The notes under the pieces were generated by a model. The model had not been told where the DNA came from and searched no databases. It saw only the letters and a list, made by a program, of their open reading frames with translations. 64,000 nt of DNA. Origin: Ceratobasidium sp. AG-K. Taxonomy: Eukaryota; Basidiomycota; Agaricomycetes; Cantharellales; Ceratobasidiaceae. The stretch is taken from assembly GCA_037039685.1 (NCBI GenBank), contig JAWNGF010000001.1:6696001-6760000 (forward strand). Direction: 5' to 3'. Shown piece after piece: positions 26,633 to 37,783 of the stretch; position 1 is the first letter of the stretch, and each line of letters opens with the position of its first letter. The translations under genes were made by a program, and so were the position numbers.

Positions 26633-27647
26633 TCAGATTTGTGTATGGTAGTTTGGGAATGGGTGTAGAATTTTGATAATACATTAGATTTTTTTGGACA
26701 TACTCTTTGTTGATTCGCGCGCTGAAAATGGTGTTGCAACTGAGTGCGACTGATGAACAAAGAGCGTGCAGTAATTGGGTATGTGAGGCACCAGCTTTCG
26801 CTGAAAAGTGTCAGCTGGTCCCCACCAGTCTCAAATTCCATCGTCTCGATGTAACTTCGTGCGGTACCAACAAGCAGACTCTAGTAATTAGAAACGTGAC
26901 TGCACTTAATTCCTTCAAACCGGGCCTATACTTTCCGAAACAGTGGTCCCTAACATTTCTATTTGCTCGTATCGAGCGAAGGCCGACAAGGGTCGACCAC
27001 GGCCGTGCGGTGGAAGGCAAGTGGCATGTTGCGCTGAATCTGACGACATTACATTCAAAGACACGTACCTGACCGCAATGTAAATGTGTTGACCGAAGGA
27101 TGCGGCTCAATACAAATATGGAAGTCAAAGAACTAGGTAATGCGGGGTACGCGAACGTATCTACATCAGTTCATACGTGTGGTTGCAGCAAACGAATGCC
27201 AAACCAAGTCGCATTGCCGGAGTGACGTGGTGTATGCGCACCTTTACGTGACGTTTCAGCGCCGTGTCCTGGGTCCGGACCAATCGTAACGCTTAGAGTT
27301 CTGGCTCGGCATCTACAGGCCTGTTGACCGTATCGCGAAGGGATATTCGAGTTTCTGGCCGGCACACGTCGAAATGTTTAAGTACGAACAAATTAGACAG
27401 AAACCGAAAATCACTCGACGAATCCCAGCACCAAATCTGCCACAGAAACCGAAAATCTCCTTGCGCAGACCCTCAGAGCGCTCGATCCTAGAATTCATTT
27501 CGAGCTCTGGGTCGAGCCTGTGCGTCACGGCACGTGATTGACGTGTGTGATGTCATACACGCCTCATCATTGATCGAGTGGCGCCTTCGGGCTTAAATAG
27601 TGTGCAGCGTATCGACTCTTGACCCAGACTACCTCATAATTATCGTC
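26633..27647. other. Intergenic region, about 1 kb, upstream of LEA-like gene
   Basis: No exon pattern or RNA gene is visible. The right half holds a 16-nt perfect direct repeat (see separate entry), a CACGTG-type box near 27531-27536 and a TATA-like TTAAATA at about 27593-27599. These suggest it is mainly the promoter of the gene at 27648. Confidence 0.4.
27397..27457. repeat. Pair of perfect 16-nt direct repeats
   Basis: ACAGAAACCGAAAATC occurs at 27397-27412 and again at 27442-27457, starts 45 nt apart. It lies about 190-250 nt upstream of the ATG at 27648, so a paired transcription-factor site is plausible. Confidence 0.6.
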
Positions 27648-28085
27648 ATGTTCACTCGTCGTATCATTCCCACCGCACAAGCTGGTGCTCGTGCCTTTTC
27701 TTCTACCCTCAGGGCGCAAAAGACGTTGACCGAGTCAGCCAAAGACACAGCGCAAGACGTAAGTGGTGTTCTACGTAGTGGTCTATTAGCGCATGCTCAT
27801 CTAATAAGCAGATCAATATCAAAGTCGGAAAGACTCTCGCTGCTGGTCTCGAAACCGCTGAGGGTGCAGTCCAAGCGACCAAGGAGACCATAGGTATGCC
27901 CCCTATCAAGGTTGAATCCATCACAACTGATTGTCGAGTTCTCAGTTGGTGGAAGTAAAGAGGCCGCAAAGAAGGCTGAGCAGACCGCCGAGGTTGGGAA
28001 GCAAAAAGCTAACGAGACCTCTGCCCACGCTCGTGGCAAGACTGAGGAGTTGAGGCAAAAGGGCCAGAAGGAGCTCGGCTCATGA
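27648..28085 (+). CDS. Small LEA-like mitochondrial protein
   Basis: Three exons; the first intron is 27759-27811. The ATG at 27648 gives MFTRRIIPTAQAGARAFSST, an Arg-rich presequence with no acidic residues, suggesting import into mitochondria. The mature part is short, hydrophilic and made of Lys/Ala/Glu/Thr-rich helices with loosely repeated units (ESAKDTAQD, GAVQATKETI, KEAAKKAEQTAEVGKQKA). This is the character of late-embryogenesis-abundant or stress hydrophilic proteins that protect membranes and proteins in drying or heat. It ends GQKELGS, stop 28083-28085. The class is clear from composition, but no specific family member is recognised. Confidence 0.7.
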
Positions 28086-28411
28086 GTATATTCGGAACCT
28101 TTTATGAAACTCAATGTACAATATAGCTCATAAGTGTATACTGTAGCAATTGCTGTTTTGCATTTCACGGTTCTGAGTCATAGACGAACCAGTTTGAGTG
28201 AACTGGTGCGCATACAGCACAGTATCAACGCCAATAGTAGTGACAGAAACTTTCAGGGTACGAATAATACCAAGTACATAAGTGCACACCCAATAGAAAT
28301 GACCTACACAAAGAATTGTGTCCAAGGCGTGGCTTGCACCATAAGCGCCCTGTTCCAAACACATATTATGTAAGTGAAGTGAGCGCCTTGCGGTCTACGG
28401 TCATTTCCTAC
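28086..28411. other. Intergenic region before the LMW phosphatase gene
   Basis: 326 nt between two plus-strand genes. It should contain the terminator of the LEA-like gene and the promoter of the phosphatase. I see no exon or obvious motif. Confidence 0.4.
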
Positions 28412-29291
28412 ATGTCGGACAAGGAAGTTTCGGTGCTTATTGTATGCTTGGGTGGGCCTTTCTCAGCTCACTCCCTTTATGGCCACTCATGCGCCCCGGA
28501 TCATAGGCAATATTTGTCGAAGGTAGCCTCAATCCCTTCAGCGATTTAGACTGGAGGATGAACCATTATTGATTAGCCCTATGGGCCATGCGGTCCTCGC
28601 ACATGAAGCAAAGAAACGGAGTCTTCCAGTCGAAGTAGATAGCGCGGTGAGCTTACTGTCAACGCTCCAAACACATGTATGATTTGAACTTGACTCTGGG
28701 CGCCGCTCAACAGGGTACTGCAGCATACCACGTTGGAGAACCCCCAGACGAGAGGTGAATGCAACTCATTTGCTGATCGCTGATGGATCGATGTTAACTA
28801 TATCGCACCATCCAGGACGGTTGCGACTTGCAAAAAGGCAACTCTGCTCCTCCCCGGTGTTTGTGCGGTGGACTGATATAGATCCTCCAGTATTCCGTCC
28901 CGATCAATCATCGTGCTCGGGCAGTTGAATCCTCCGATTTCAAGAACTTTGACTATATCTTGGCCTCCGACAGCGCGGTATGTCAAGTCGTGCTGTATCA
29001 CCACGCCTTCAACCAGCTTAATTTGTGCTAGAACCTATCCAACCTAAAAAGCATGGCGCCCAAGGACTCAACAGCAAAGATCGCCTTGTTCGGGTCTTTT
29101 GGCGATAGCAAGCCGATCGCGGATCCGTACTATGGAGGCATCGTAAGTGACAATCCACCTTGCGCTTCATAGTCATTCATAGCTATGGGCGATCGTTCTA
29201 GAACGGGTTCGAGAAAGCGTATGATCAATGCATACAGTATAGCAATGGGTTCCTTGACCAGGTGTTTGGCAAGAAGGAGGATGTGCCTTAG
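28412..29291 (+). CDS. Low-molecular-weight protein tyrosine phosphatase
   Basis: Small acid phosphatase of the LMW-PTP (LTP1/ACP1) family, which removes phosphate from tyrosine through a cysteine intermediate. The frame is visible only after splicing. Exon 1 (28412-28451) ends VCLG. A 16-nt microexon (28507-28522) encodes NICR, and the next exon begins SPMGHAVLAHEAKKR. Together they make the P-loop C(X)5R as CLGNICR. VDSAGTAAYHVGEPPDER and TVATCKK follow, a GC-AG intron (28838-28881), then INHRARAVESSDFKNF and DYILASDSA. The general-acid aspartate is in ADPYYGG. Stop 29289-29291. Family length and all catalytic residues are present. Confidence 0.9.
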
Positions 29292-29916
29292 TGGAGTGGC
29301 ACGTTGGATGCCCCGCACGTTGTGCAACGTGGAGTTAGAAGAGCCAATTGTATAGTGTTGATATATGCATCGATTCTGGGAATGAGCATAGATGTGACTG
29401 TGCCTAGTGCACATCGCTACATAGGGCAGCGCTTGGCTAGCGACCTCGTTGATGTACATTGCTGATATTCAAGCCTAGAGCCGAAAGCTCCGAGAGTGAG
29501 CCAGAAAAGCACATAATTTTCGTAAATACTGTACAGAAAATTTACAAGACAGCCCGGGAAGAATTCCCAGAGGTTTAGCGGAGAACAGAATGAGAGGTTA
29601 CACACAACGCAACCGAGATGCAACGACACTACAGTACACGGTGGATAGACCCAAGACACGGAGATACAAGTACATTTACAATATACACAAGAGAGAATGC
29701 TCCAGCCACGGTAGAACACGGGCTGAAGCAACAAAAACAAGATTGGAGGAAAGAGGGGAACTGAGAAAGGCAAACCCGAAAAGGAACAACAGAACCGGTC
29801 GGGGAGATACTTAGAAAAAAACGACACACAGTGTTCATGTAGTGTTGCGCGCCTGGCAAAAGTGCAAGTGGTTTTCAGCCCTTGATTGGGCAGGCTTAAG
29901 GTGGGGCCGAGCAGCT
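29292..29916. other. Convergent intergenic region
   Basis: 625 nt between the ends of a plus-strand and a minus-strand gene. It probably holds both 3' UTRs. No coding exon seen. Confidence 0.4.
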
Positions 29917-31653
29917 TTAAACTCCGTTCTCATCAGCGGTTCGGACACGCTTGCCATTGCCAATCTGCAGCATGGCCTCGTCCCACGCACGTTTGACGCC
30001 GCGTTCGTCCGAGAGCGGCAGTCCAGGCCAGTCGCGTTTAGGTTCGTCAGCGAGTCCAATCGAGGGTCCGCTCGTCATTCCCGATTCAAACCCGAACCCC
30101 AGTCCGCCCAGTCCGAGGTTGTCGACGTCATTAAGCATGAACATTGGGGACGCGCTCGAAGATGGGGATGAGCAGGTTGGGGAGATTGGAGAGTAAGGGT
30201 CGGCAGGTAGGGGTTGGCGAGACTGGAATGGCGATCCAGGAGAACATAAGATTGAGTATGAGGAAGTCGAGATGCCCATATGAGGGGTTACAGGGGATTG
30301 TGTGATATCATCAGCGTCGTCCGAGGACGAGTCGGCCCCAGGCGAGACGGTGCTGAACGCATCAAGGCTCGAGTGCTTCCCGCGCAGGAACTGACTAGCT
30401 CCAGTGCGCTTCTTCACGTCATCGACGATAGCATCAAGGCCCTTGCCGGTAACGTGTTCTTCCTCAACAATGGGGTCGGGGTGCTTGGCGTTGGGGTGGA
30501 GACGGCGCTCGAGCGCGCACGCCACAGCGCGCAGCCGATCATCGTGGGCGGCAAGGACAGAAACAGCTTCGGCACGGCGAGCCCAGTAGGAGAATTGTGT
30601 ATTGGACCATCCAGACAGAGCGAGGACTGTATTACGTGTGAGTGTGACGGAGCCCGTAGGTGAAGCGCTGTAAGGATGAGAAAGTGACTTGATTGGGTTG
30701 TAGGGGTGACTGATTGTCATACGAAGGATACCGTAAGTTCCAGTTCAGTGAGGCAAGACTATGTATACCCACGGGACAAATGTCCTAAGCACCTCCTTGA
30801 CAACCTCAACCTTGACGAGAAAGTCGACAGCACTGGCGCCAGATGACTTGCCTTCAGCGCCATCGGACGCGCCTGAAAGTCGCCTCGGCCTCGAGGCACG
30901 CGTTCGGTTGCGGGTAGCACCAAGCCTGCGTTCGAATAGACGAGAAGAGAACGTCTGCCACTTGTCTTCTCCTAAGCGATGGTGGAGAAAGTCTTCCGCG
31001 TATGGATCGATCTGATTGGCACACTGGGCCTTGGTTCGGCGGGGAAACGACTTGGACTGTAAATGAATATCATTGAGTGGAGCTCGCAATGCGGGATCGT
31101 GCAACAAACTTACTTTGGTGTCGAAGTTGACAATAACATCGTCAACGTTGGGATGTACGACTTGGTAAAGAGAGGCAGCAGAAGGAATGTGTGTGGGAGA
31201 GTCTTCTGGGCGCAAGCACTCGGGCCCGATGATAAACTGGAGTTGGAGAGGGGGGGATGAGACATCGGTGTGCTTGCCGGGGAGCGTTCGTGGCTGTGAA
31301 GCAGGCTGTGACCTCAAGGCAGCAAGGCCCTGATGATTGCCTGTCACGTCCCCAGTTGGGCTGGCGGTTAGCATCTCTTGCTCTGGCGTCGAGATAAGAA
31401 TGCTCCGGCGTGGGTCGAGCATAGCGTGCTGCAGGCCCAGCGCCGAATCGAGCGAGGCCAGGTTCGGATGTCCGAAGAGCGCCGCGTCAAATTCATCGAG
31501 CGCGGATGAGTCCGAGTCGTGGGAGCGTGAAGGAAAGTGAAGGTCCAGATGCGGCGATGGCAGGACATGTGTGTCGGCCGCGAAGAAACTCATTGTGTGA
31601 CTGAGGCCGGCAGAGTCAGAGTGGGGGGAATTGCGTTCGTGGGGGGTCGTCAT
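29917..31653 (-). CDS. Putative divergent homeodomain-like transcription regulator
   Basis: Two main exons. The first ATG in frame is at 31653 (MTTPHERNSPHSD). A phase-2 intron with donor GTGGGT after TTTGTCCC and an acceptor near 30707 joins LRTFVP to HPYNPIKSLSHPYS. The joined segment reads HPY...TLTRNTVLALSGWSNTQFSYWARRAEA. The spacing HPY, then a GWSxTQ helix and YWxRRA, resembles helices 2-3 of TALE-type homeodomains in Agaricomycetes, but W-F is W-A. The long N-terminal half is Ser/Pro-rich and the C-terminus is acidic/Ser-rich with a basic KRVR end. It is not flanked by the mating-locus marker MIP, so I do not call it a mating-type gene. Stop 29917-29919. Confidence 0.45.
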
Positions 31654-31896
31654 TCTGCTGGTGGGTGAGGGAATGTACAATGGTCTCTGCTGCTCTACTC
31701 ACGGTCGATAAGCCTTATGAATGGTTTCGTCGTGGACTCAGAGTCGTCGACGTTGAGAACTCATTCAACGCCCCCCGCGCTCCAGACCCATCCCATCAGA
31801 TCACCCTGCTTACTCTAGCAATACAATTTACCCACCACGACCCGCCGGAAGCGCGCTCAAGTAATCCATTCTTTTGACTCACGTGATAACTCTCCA

Positions 31897-32816
31897 ATGC
31901 TCTCTCGTTCCCGTCTTACTGTTGTATGCGTACGCCGGCGCTTCCTTTCCACTGCTGCGCCCTTGGAGCCGCCGTCTAGAGAAAAAGCGCCGGCAGCTGT
32001 GCTTAAAGCCAAGGAGGCGAGGGAGGGCGAACCGCCGCGTATGTCCAAGCATTGACATCCCTGGACACCTCTTACCATTCAATTCAGACCAAGGCTGGGT
32101 GAGACTTCACGATCTGCCGTGGACAATCTCCCCAGCAGATGTAAGCCGACATGTGCACTCCCTCATAGCAAGGGACCCGGAATTTGGTTGGCATTTCTCC
32201 TTATACAACTAGAACTAGATCTAATTTTGAACCCAGTGCACCTTGATTATAGAAATTTTATGCCGTCTGGCCGAGCTTGGCTGCGCTTCCCCGACGCTGG
32301 GATTGCCGATGAAGCATTGAGGGTGCTTCGCGAGTCTGTGATTGCAGGACACAAAATCCGGGCTCAGAAGGTCGATGAGCATAATGTCATCGCTGCTGGG
32401 GCGCCTGCACGGTACCGAGGCCCCAGGGGTCGTTCAGAAGCGTTGCAACGTGATCTCATCGACGGACATGGGCCCGACGCCAAACTCAAAGAGCGGGGTA
32501 TGAACGTGTACCTCTGGGGCTTGCCGGGAACGATGATGGCCCCCGAGTTGGTCAAGCTTCTTGATTCATATGGGCTGCGAGTCACCGCGGAAGAGACCAA
32601 TCCGATTCAAAAGATCGAACGGTACGTGTTTGGCCATTCACGTTGCAGGCCCGCATGAATTGACCCTTCACGCTATCGATACGCAGCAAGTCCCCAACTG
32701 CACGCTTCCTTGTCCGTTTATCGAGTGTCTCTGGGGCACAGAGATTGGTTCGCGATTTTCACATGACAGAGAAGTTTGAGGAAGGGTACCTAGTGCATGC
32801 ACAAGTTGTATACTAG
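31897..32816 (+). CDS. Mitochondrial RNA-binding (RRM-like) protein, putative
   Basis: The ATG at 31897 starts MLSRSRLTVVCVRRRFLSTA, a good mitochondrial presequence. After a 49-nt intron the frame reads HQGWVRLHDLPWTISPADV, an RRM first strand and helix, and another intron leads to the RNP1-like strand FMPSGRAWLRFPD. A second, weaker RRM begins MNVYLWGLPGTMMAPELVKLL and continues after an intron as SPTARFLVRLSSVSGAQRLV. It ends AQVVY with stop 32814-32816. Two RRMs behind a presequence suggest a role in mitochondrial RNA processing or translation; I do not recognise the specific orthologue. The 3' end lies 77 nt from that of CBC2. Confidence 0.65.
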
Positions 32817-32893
32817 CATTTTCCACCAAGCTCTTCGGGGAAGGCACGTAGATCCGGAGATACATACATATCCATTGCACAAATAACAGGGGC

Positions 32894-33809
32894 TATGGTT
32901 CCCTTTGCATCGCCTCGGACTCTTCGTTTTCCCGCACACGTTGAGCCTGGGACACAAACGACAGTTCAGAACCAGCAACCGGGAGTGGCACGGCTACTCA
33001 CGTGTGGCTCCCCATCGTCATCCTCCTCACGCTGCCGCTTAGACGGGCCCTCATTCGCTTTAGGGGTATCACCGGGTTAGAAAATTAAGCATCGAGTGCT
33101 GAGACCGATTTGGACGTACCCTGCTTCCAGTCGCCACCACCCCCGGCTGCACTGGCTTGATGCTCATACACAACTTCTTCGCGACGTTCCCGCTGGGCCT
33201 GCGCGCCCCAACCGCCACGCCCGGCATCATAGTCCTGACGTAACTCATCACGAACCTGACCTCCACTCTTTCCTCGACCGTATTGCCTTCCTTCTCTGTA
33301 TCCCAGGTCCAGATCGCATCGCACTATTCGTTCATCGAGCTTCGTCCCTGAGATGTATCGTACGGCGGCCGCGGCTTCTGCGTGCGTGTAGTATTCTACA
33401 AAGCAGAACCCACATGGTGTTCTGCACCAATATAAATGAGACGAACAGATTGGGAAAGAAGCGATCTGGACTTGCCTTGTGTTCCTGTCTAATCCCATAA
33501 TTATACGTTTTACACCTCCGCCGTCCTCGGGGGACGCACACTTTTGGAAGAGGTCGTATATCTGCTCTTCAGTTGTATAAAACGAGAGATTTCCGACCTG
33601 CCTGTTGTCAGTTGCAGGTCCGAAGTGCAAAACAAGGCGTGCTCACATAGAGTGTCGAACTCTTTTCCAACTGCTCGTGTGTCTTTTGCGCATCAAGCTA
33701 CGCCAGTTCTAAGTCAATTTTAATTCCTCTAGATATATCCTCGACCCACCCGCGACTGGGAATCCCTATAATTTGAGGCCTGGTCCAAAGGATTGATAAC
33801 TGAAGCCAT
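32894..33809 (-). CDS. CBC2: Nuclear cap-binding complex small subunit CBP20
   Basis: CBP20 binds the m7G cap of nuclear RNA together with CBP80. The first exon (ATG 33809) encodes [20 protein letters not shown] and splices to [17 protein letters not shown], then [17 protein letters not shown]. The RRM continues [29 protein letters not shown]. The hallmark basic block [20 protein letters not shown] follows. The frame can stop at 33085, but an intron with a CTAAC branch site and AAAG acceptor joins a last pair of exons: [18 protein letters not shown], then [17 protein letters not shown], stop 32894-32896. I prefer the longer form. Confidence 0.9.
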
Positions 33810-33998
33810 GCTGAGGAGGTTGAAAACAAGCGCCAGACAGGTGCGGGGAAGCGCCCGATCCTTGGTCTCTCAGGGCCCAACTCTCGACGTGTCGTGTCCA
33901 TTTCAGTCACGGCGCAACACTCTCACTCGTACGGCCCACTCAAAAGCTTGGTATACCCGCAAAAATCCCACTTGTTTAAACAGACCAAAGGCCTCGCG

Positions 33999-35263
33999 AT
34001 GCTATCGCGCATTTTTACCCTCTCGTTGGGCCTACTTGCCCTCCCGCTAGCTTGCCTAGCGAACCCCACCCAGGCGAAGCTTGCTTCGTTAGCTGCGAAG
34101 AATAATGGTGTCGTCAAGCTTGATGCGGCGTTGTACGATGCGATCACAGCGTCAGATAGGGAGTGGAGCGCTGTAGTTCAGCTGACGGCTATGGGAGACC
34201 AGTTCAAGTGTGCACCTTGCAAGTGAGTCGACTTGTTATATTGAGCGGAGCTAGGATTATGAAACCATGTGGGGGGATGAGAGTTTGAACTCGTGCTGAC
34301 TATATGTATCCTATAGGGAGTTCAACCCTAACTTTAATGCTGTCGCCAAAGCCTGGCAGAGCAAAGTCCCAGCCGACAAGCGTGATACCCACTTCTTTGC
34401 GACCTTGGACTTTGCCGACGCGAGGGAGGTATTTGCTAGGGTAAGTATATACATGTGTCTTGAGAAATATACAGATCCCTAACCCCGTAACTTTAGCTCG
34501 GCCTATCCTCTGCACCAAACGTCAACTTCTTCCCTGTTGCCAAAGGCCCGAACAAGAAGCCCAAGCAACAATCATGGACATACGACTTTAACACTCAGTA
34601 CGTCCCATACCTCGTTGCACTACGGTCTAGTCCTTACACTGGTTTCAGCTCGTTTGATGCGGAAACCTTTGCCAAGAAGCTTTCTGAACACACTGTCGTC
34701 CCTGTGCCATACCGTGCCCCGCCCAATTATGCTCTCATGGCGAATATCGCTGCGGTCGTCTTTCTCGGTGCTATCAGCGCGCGTTTCGCGTATGCTCACC
34801 TCGGTGCATACATCTTTTCGCGTTGGACTTGGGCGCTTGGTGTGGTCCTTACCATGCTCATCTTTACATCTGGACACATGTTTGTCAAGATTCGTGGAAT
34901 GCCCAATACTATGCGCGGACAATGGATCGCCGGTGGATATCAGAACCAATATGGTGCCGAAGTGACTGTTATTGCTGGGATTTGTGAGTTCAAGTGACGT
35001 GGTTCGAACGCATGATCCTGATGGTTAAATTTAGACGGATCGCTCGCCTTTGCGCAGCTCATGCTAATTCTGGGGTACCGCACGCTAAGAGCGCCAGTAG
35101 CCAGAGGATGTCGATTTACATATTTTCGTTCCTCATGATCATCATATTCAGCATGCTTGTGTCACTCTTCCGTATCAAGAATCCTAGTGAGCGCTATTAT
35201 CTCTCTTTCGATTTTGCGATCTAACCTCCGTCTCCAGGCTATCCTTTCCGCATGCTGTTCTAA
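33999..35263 (+). CDS. Oligosaccharyltransferase subunit OST3/OST6
   Basis: ER membrane subunit of oligosaccharyltransferase with a lumenal thioredoxin-like domain that holds acceptor proteins through mixed disulfides. The ATG at 33999 starts a cleavable signal peptide (MLSRIFTLSLGLLALPLACL). The redox motif is FKCAPCKEF (CxxC). VNFFPVAKGP follows, and after introns four membrane segments, beginning YALMANIAAVVFLGAISARF. RGQWIAGGYQNQYGAEV precedes the third segment. The frame breaks at the GGGG run 35072-35075; one more G links LMLILG to VPHAKSASSQRM. The last exon reads YPFRMLF, stop 35261-35263. Confidence 0.88.
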
Positions 35264-35601
35264 CCGGAATGTACGGGCAAGAGTTGGTAGGGTTGTATTT
35301 GTGAAGTACATTGAGCCAAAAATGATACGCCAGTTGCATAAGCGTATAGATATACCGTATTTAGAATGTAAACCTCGATCAGAGCCGGTGTGGACCTGTG
35401 TGATGATGTAGCTGCGCCGGGATATTCTCTGGTAGGGTTGTTTCTGTGCAGAACGATCTGGCTGCGGGACAAGTCAACTCCACCCGCGAGAGCGTCATAT
35501 CGCGCACACGACCACCCCATGCCAAGCCGTTTGAAATTCCTGTTGGGTATTGACAGGTTGATCGGGCAGTTCATACTTAACCTGGATCCACAGCCCCGAA
35601 C
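35264..35601. other. Intergenic region between OST3-like and PAP2 genes
   Basis: 338 nt, no exon pattern seen. It should carry the OST3-like terminator and the PAP2 promoter. Confidence 0.4.
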
Positions 35602-37523
35602 ATGAACTACTCCGTCACATCCCCGCGCGGGACCACTTATTTGCGCATTAACGAATCCCAACGACAGCGACCAGTCAGATCTGATACTAATTCGACATTA
35701 GCTGCATCACCAGATCAGCACACGGCTCCTGGGCTCCCAATGGCACTCCCTCAACTGTCCAAGAACCCCAGTCAGGGGAGCAGTCCTAGTCGATCCTCGA
35801 GCACTGGCAGGCTGGTGCCTCGACGCAGGATGAAGTTGTTGTTGACGTACGGGATTGATTGGTGAGTAGCAACCAGCGAAATATTGCAGACGAGGCGCTG
35901 ATCGTTGGTCGTGTGCTCCTCCGCGTAGGGTGGTAACAATGATTATCATGTATGCCCTCTGCACAACGCATCCTTCCACTGTCGCTAACAACAGTCTGCG
36001 TTGGACGCCCTCGACAGTGGCTTGTTTTACCTGCTAGATTCGATCGAAGGATTCAAGCGACAGTTCTCCTTGAGCGACACTAGCATCCAGCACACGTTCG
36101 TCTTCTCCCGCTGGACCACTACTACCTCCCGCTAACATCCAACCCGTTCCGCAGATTTGCCGTACACGAACGCGTCCCTCCTTTTGCGCTCTACATAATT
36201 GCGCTAGTTGGTATGTAACCAGCGGATACACCCGACCGGCCTAACGTTATCCTTCCAGCCCCTGCCGTGATCATGCCCGTCGTAAACGCGCTCACAATCC
36301 GCTCCTGGTGGGACTGGCACAACAGTGAGTGCACCTGCGTCCCACACGGCCGTTTCAACTGACGATCTTCTTTTTGTCTTGGCGCCCAGGCTGGCTTGGG
36401 TGTAAGTCCATCGTACCAGGTACTCCAGTGGATTTTGCTGACATTCCTTTCTGGTCAATTCTAGTACTCCTCGGGCTCGGAATGACCGGCTCGCTAACCC
36501 AGTTGGTCAAGGTGACAGTCGGGCGCCCACGTCCAGGTACGCTCCTATGTCGCCACTCACTCTCTTGTTCGCATACTAATCCAATCTAAACCGGCCCACT
36601 ACAGATCTGCTCGACAGGTGCCAACCCCGAGCAGGGTCAGCCGACCAGCCTGTGTACGGCCTTGTCACAGCCGACATATGCACGACCGAGAATCACGAGC
36701 GCCTAAAGGACGGCTTTCGCTCCTTTTTCAGCGGTCACTCGAGTTGTACGTGCCTGATTGCATGTATGCGGCTCGGTGCTTACGATTTCCCGTAGTGACA
36801 TTCGCTGGGTTGGGTTTCTTGTCTTTCTATTTGGCGGGAAAGATGCACTTGTTTGATCAGCGTGGGCATACGGTACGTCGGGATACTCCCCGTAGCCGAG
36901 CTCATTACTTAGAAATTCCATCAAGGGCAAATCCTGGCTTGCGTTGACCCCGTTGACGGGCGCGTTGCTAGTTGCAATTTCTGTAAGTAAGCTCTGGTGT
37001 ACAGGCCGATATCGTTCTAATGACCTGTTGTAGCGTACAATGGACTACAGGCGTAAGCATGGAACAACACGTCAATAAGGGTTTCAACTAACGTGATACT
37101 TTTCAGATCATTGGCAAGACGTTCTCATCGGATCGCTAGTTGGTAAGTGCCTGTCGGTTGAGCTCAAGCCACACCATATTGATTGCCATTAAAGGACTTG
37201 CACTTTCCTATTTCAGCTATAGGCAATATTATCCCAGCCTCGCGTCACCATTTTCTCACCGACCTTATTCGCCGCGCATTCCTCGCTATGAACAGGACCA
37301 AGCGGGGATACCCAGCGCAGAGCCGACTCTTGCGCCCAGCCAACCTGTGCAACAGGCTGTTCCGCAAGGCGGAGAGTCGATCGAATTGGAGGGGACGGTC
37401 AAGCGCGGAGGCGAGGATCTCTCCGAAATGTGGAAAAAGGAGCGAGAAGAGGACAATGCGCGGGAGAGAGCACAAAACCAGCGGCAAGCTGCTGCAAGTG
37501 GCGATGCCTCGCAGAATGTGTAA
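35602..37523 (+). CDS. PAP2-family lipid phosphate phosphatase (DPP1/LPP1-like)
   Basis: Integral membrane phosphatase acting on diacylglycerol pyrophosphate, phosphatidate or related lipids. From the ATG at 35602 there is a Ser-rich cytosolic leader, then a first membrane segment starting WVVTMIIMYALC across an intron. The three PAP2 catalytic motifs are visible in separate exons: KVTVGRPRP near 36510, then FFSGHSS near 36730 (motif 2 serine/histidine), and SRTMDYR-HHWQDVLIGS across the intron near 37050-37110 (motif 3). Membrane segments alternate with these exons. The C-terminal tail is polar and Pro/Gln/Glu-rich, stop 37521-37523. It probably acts in the ER or vacuole membrane. Confidence 0.85.
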
Positions 37524-37783
37524 ACGTGTATCGTTGTCACTTTCATTCCTTGTCTTGCATTATTTCTCAGTTAGCATTGGACAATTTTTACACTCTGTGA
37601 CGTTCCATGTAAAAATATCATTGCATTCATCATTTTTCATAGAATGGAATGAGCGTATATAGCGTTAACAACAGTCAAAAAGTAATAAGTTAGGAAATAA
37701 ATCAAAACAACTTTGTCCAGTGAATGAATAGTCAAAATAACCAAAAGGGGGCACATATATGTACGGACCAAAACTTTAGTGGA

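Noticed and set aside
29917..31653. Mating-type HD locus
   Set aside because: No mitochondrial intermediate peptidase or paired divergent HD gene is nearby and the homeodomain is degenerate, so a mating locus call is not supported.
34998..35015. tRNA-like B-box (GGTTCGAAC)
   Set aside because: No matching A-box, acceptor stem or anticodon arm can be drawn around it, and it lies in an intron of the OST3-like gene.
34994..35224. Separate small ORF with membrane-like C-terminal part
   Set aside because: It is the shifted continuation of the OST3/OST6 protein after the GGGG run at 35072-35075, not a separate gene.
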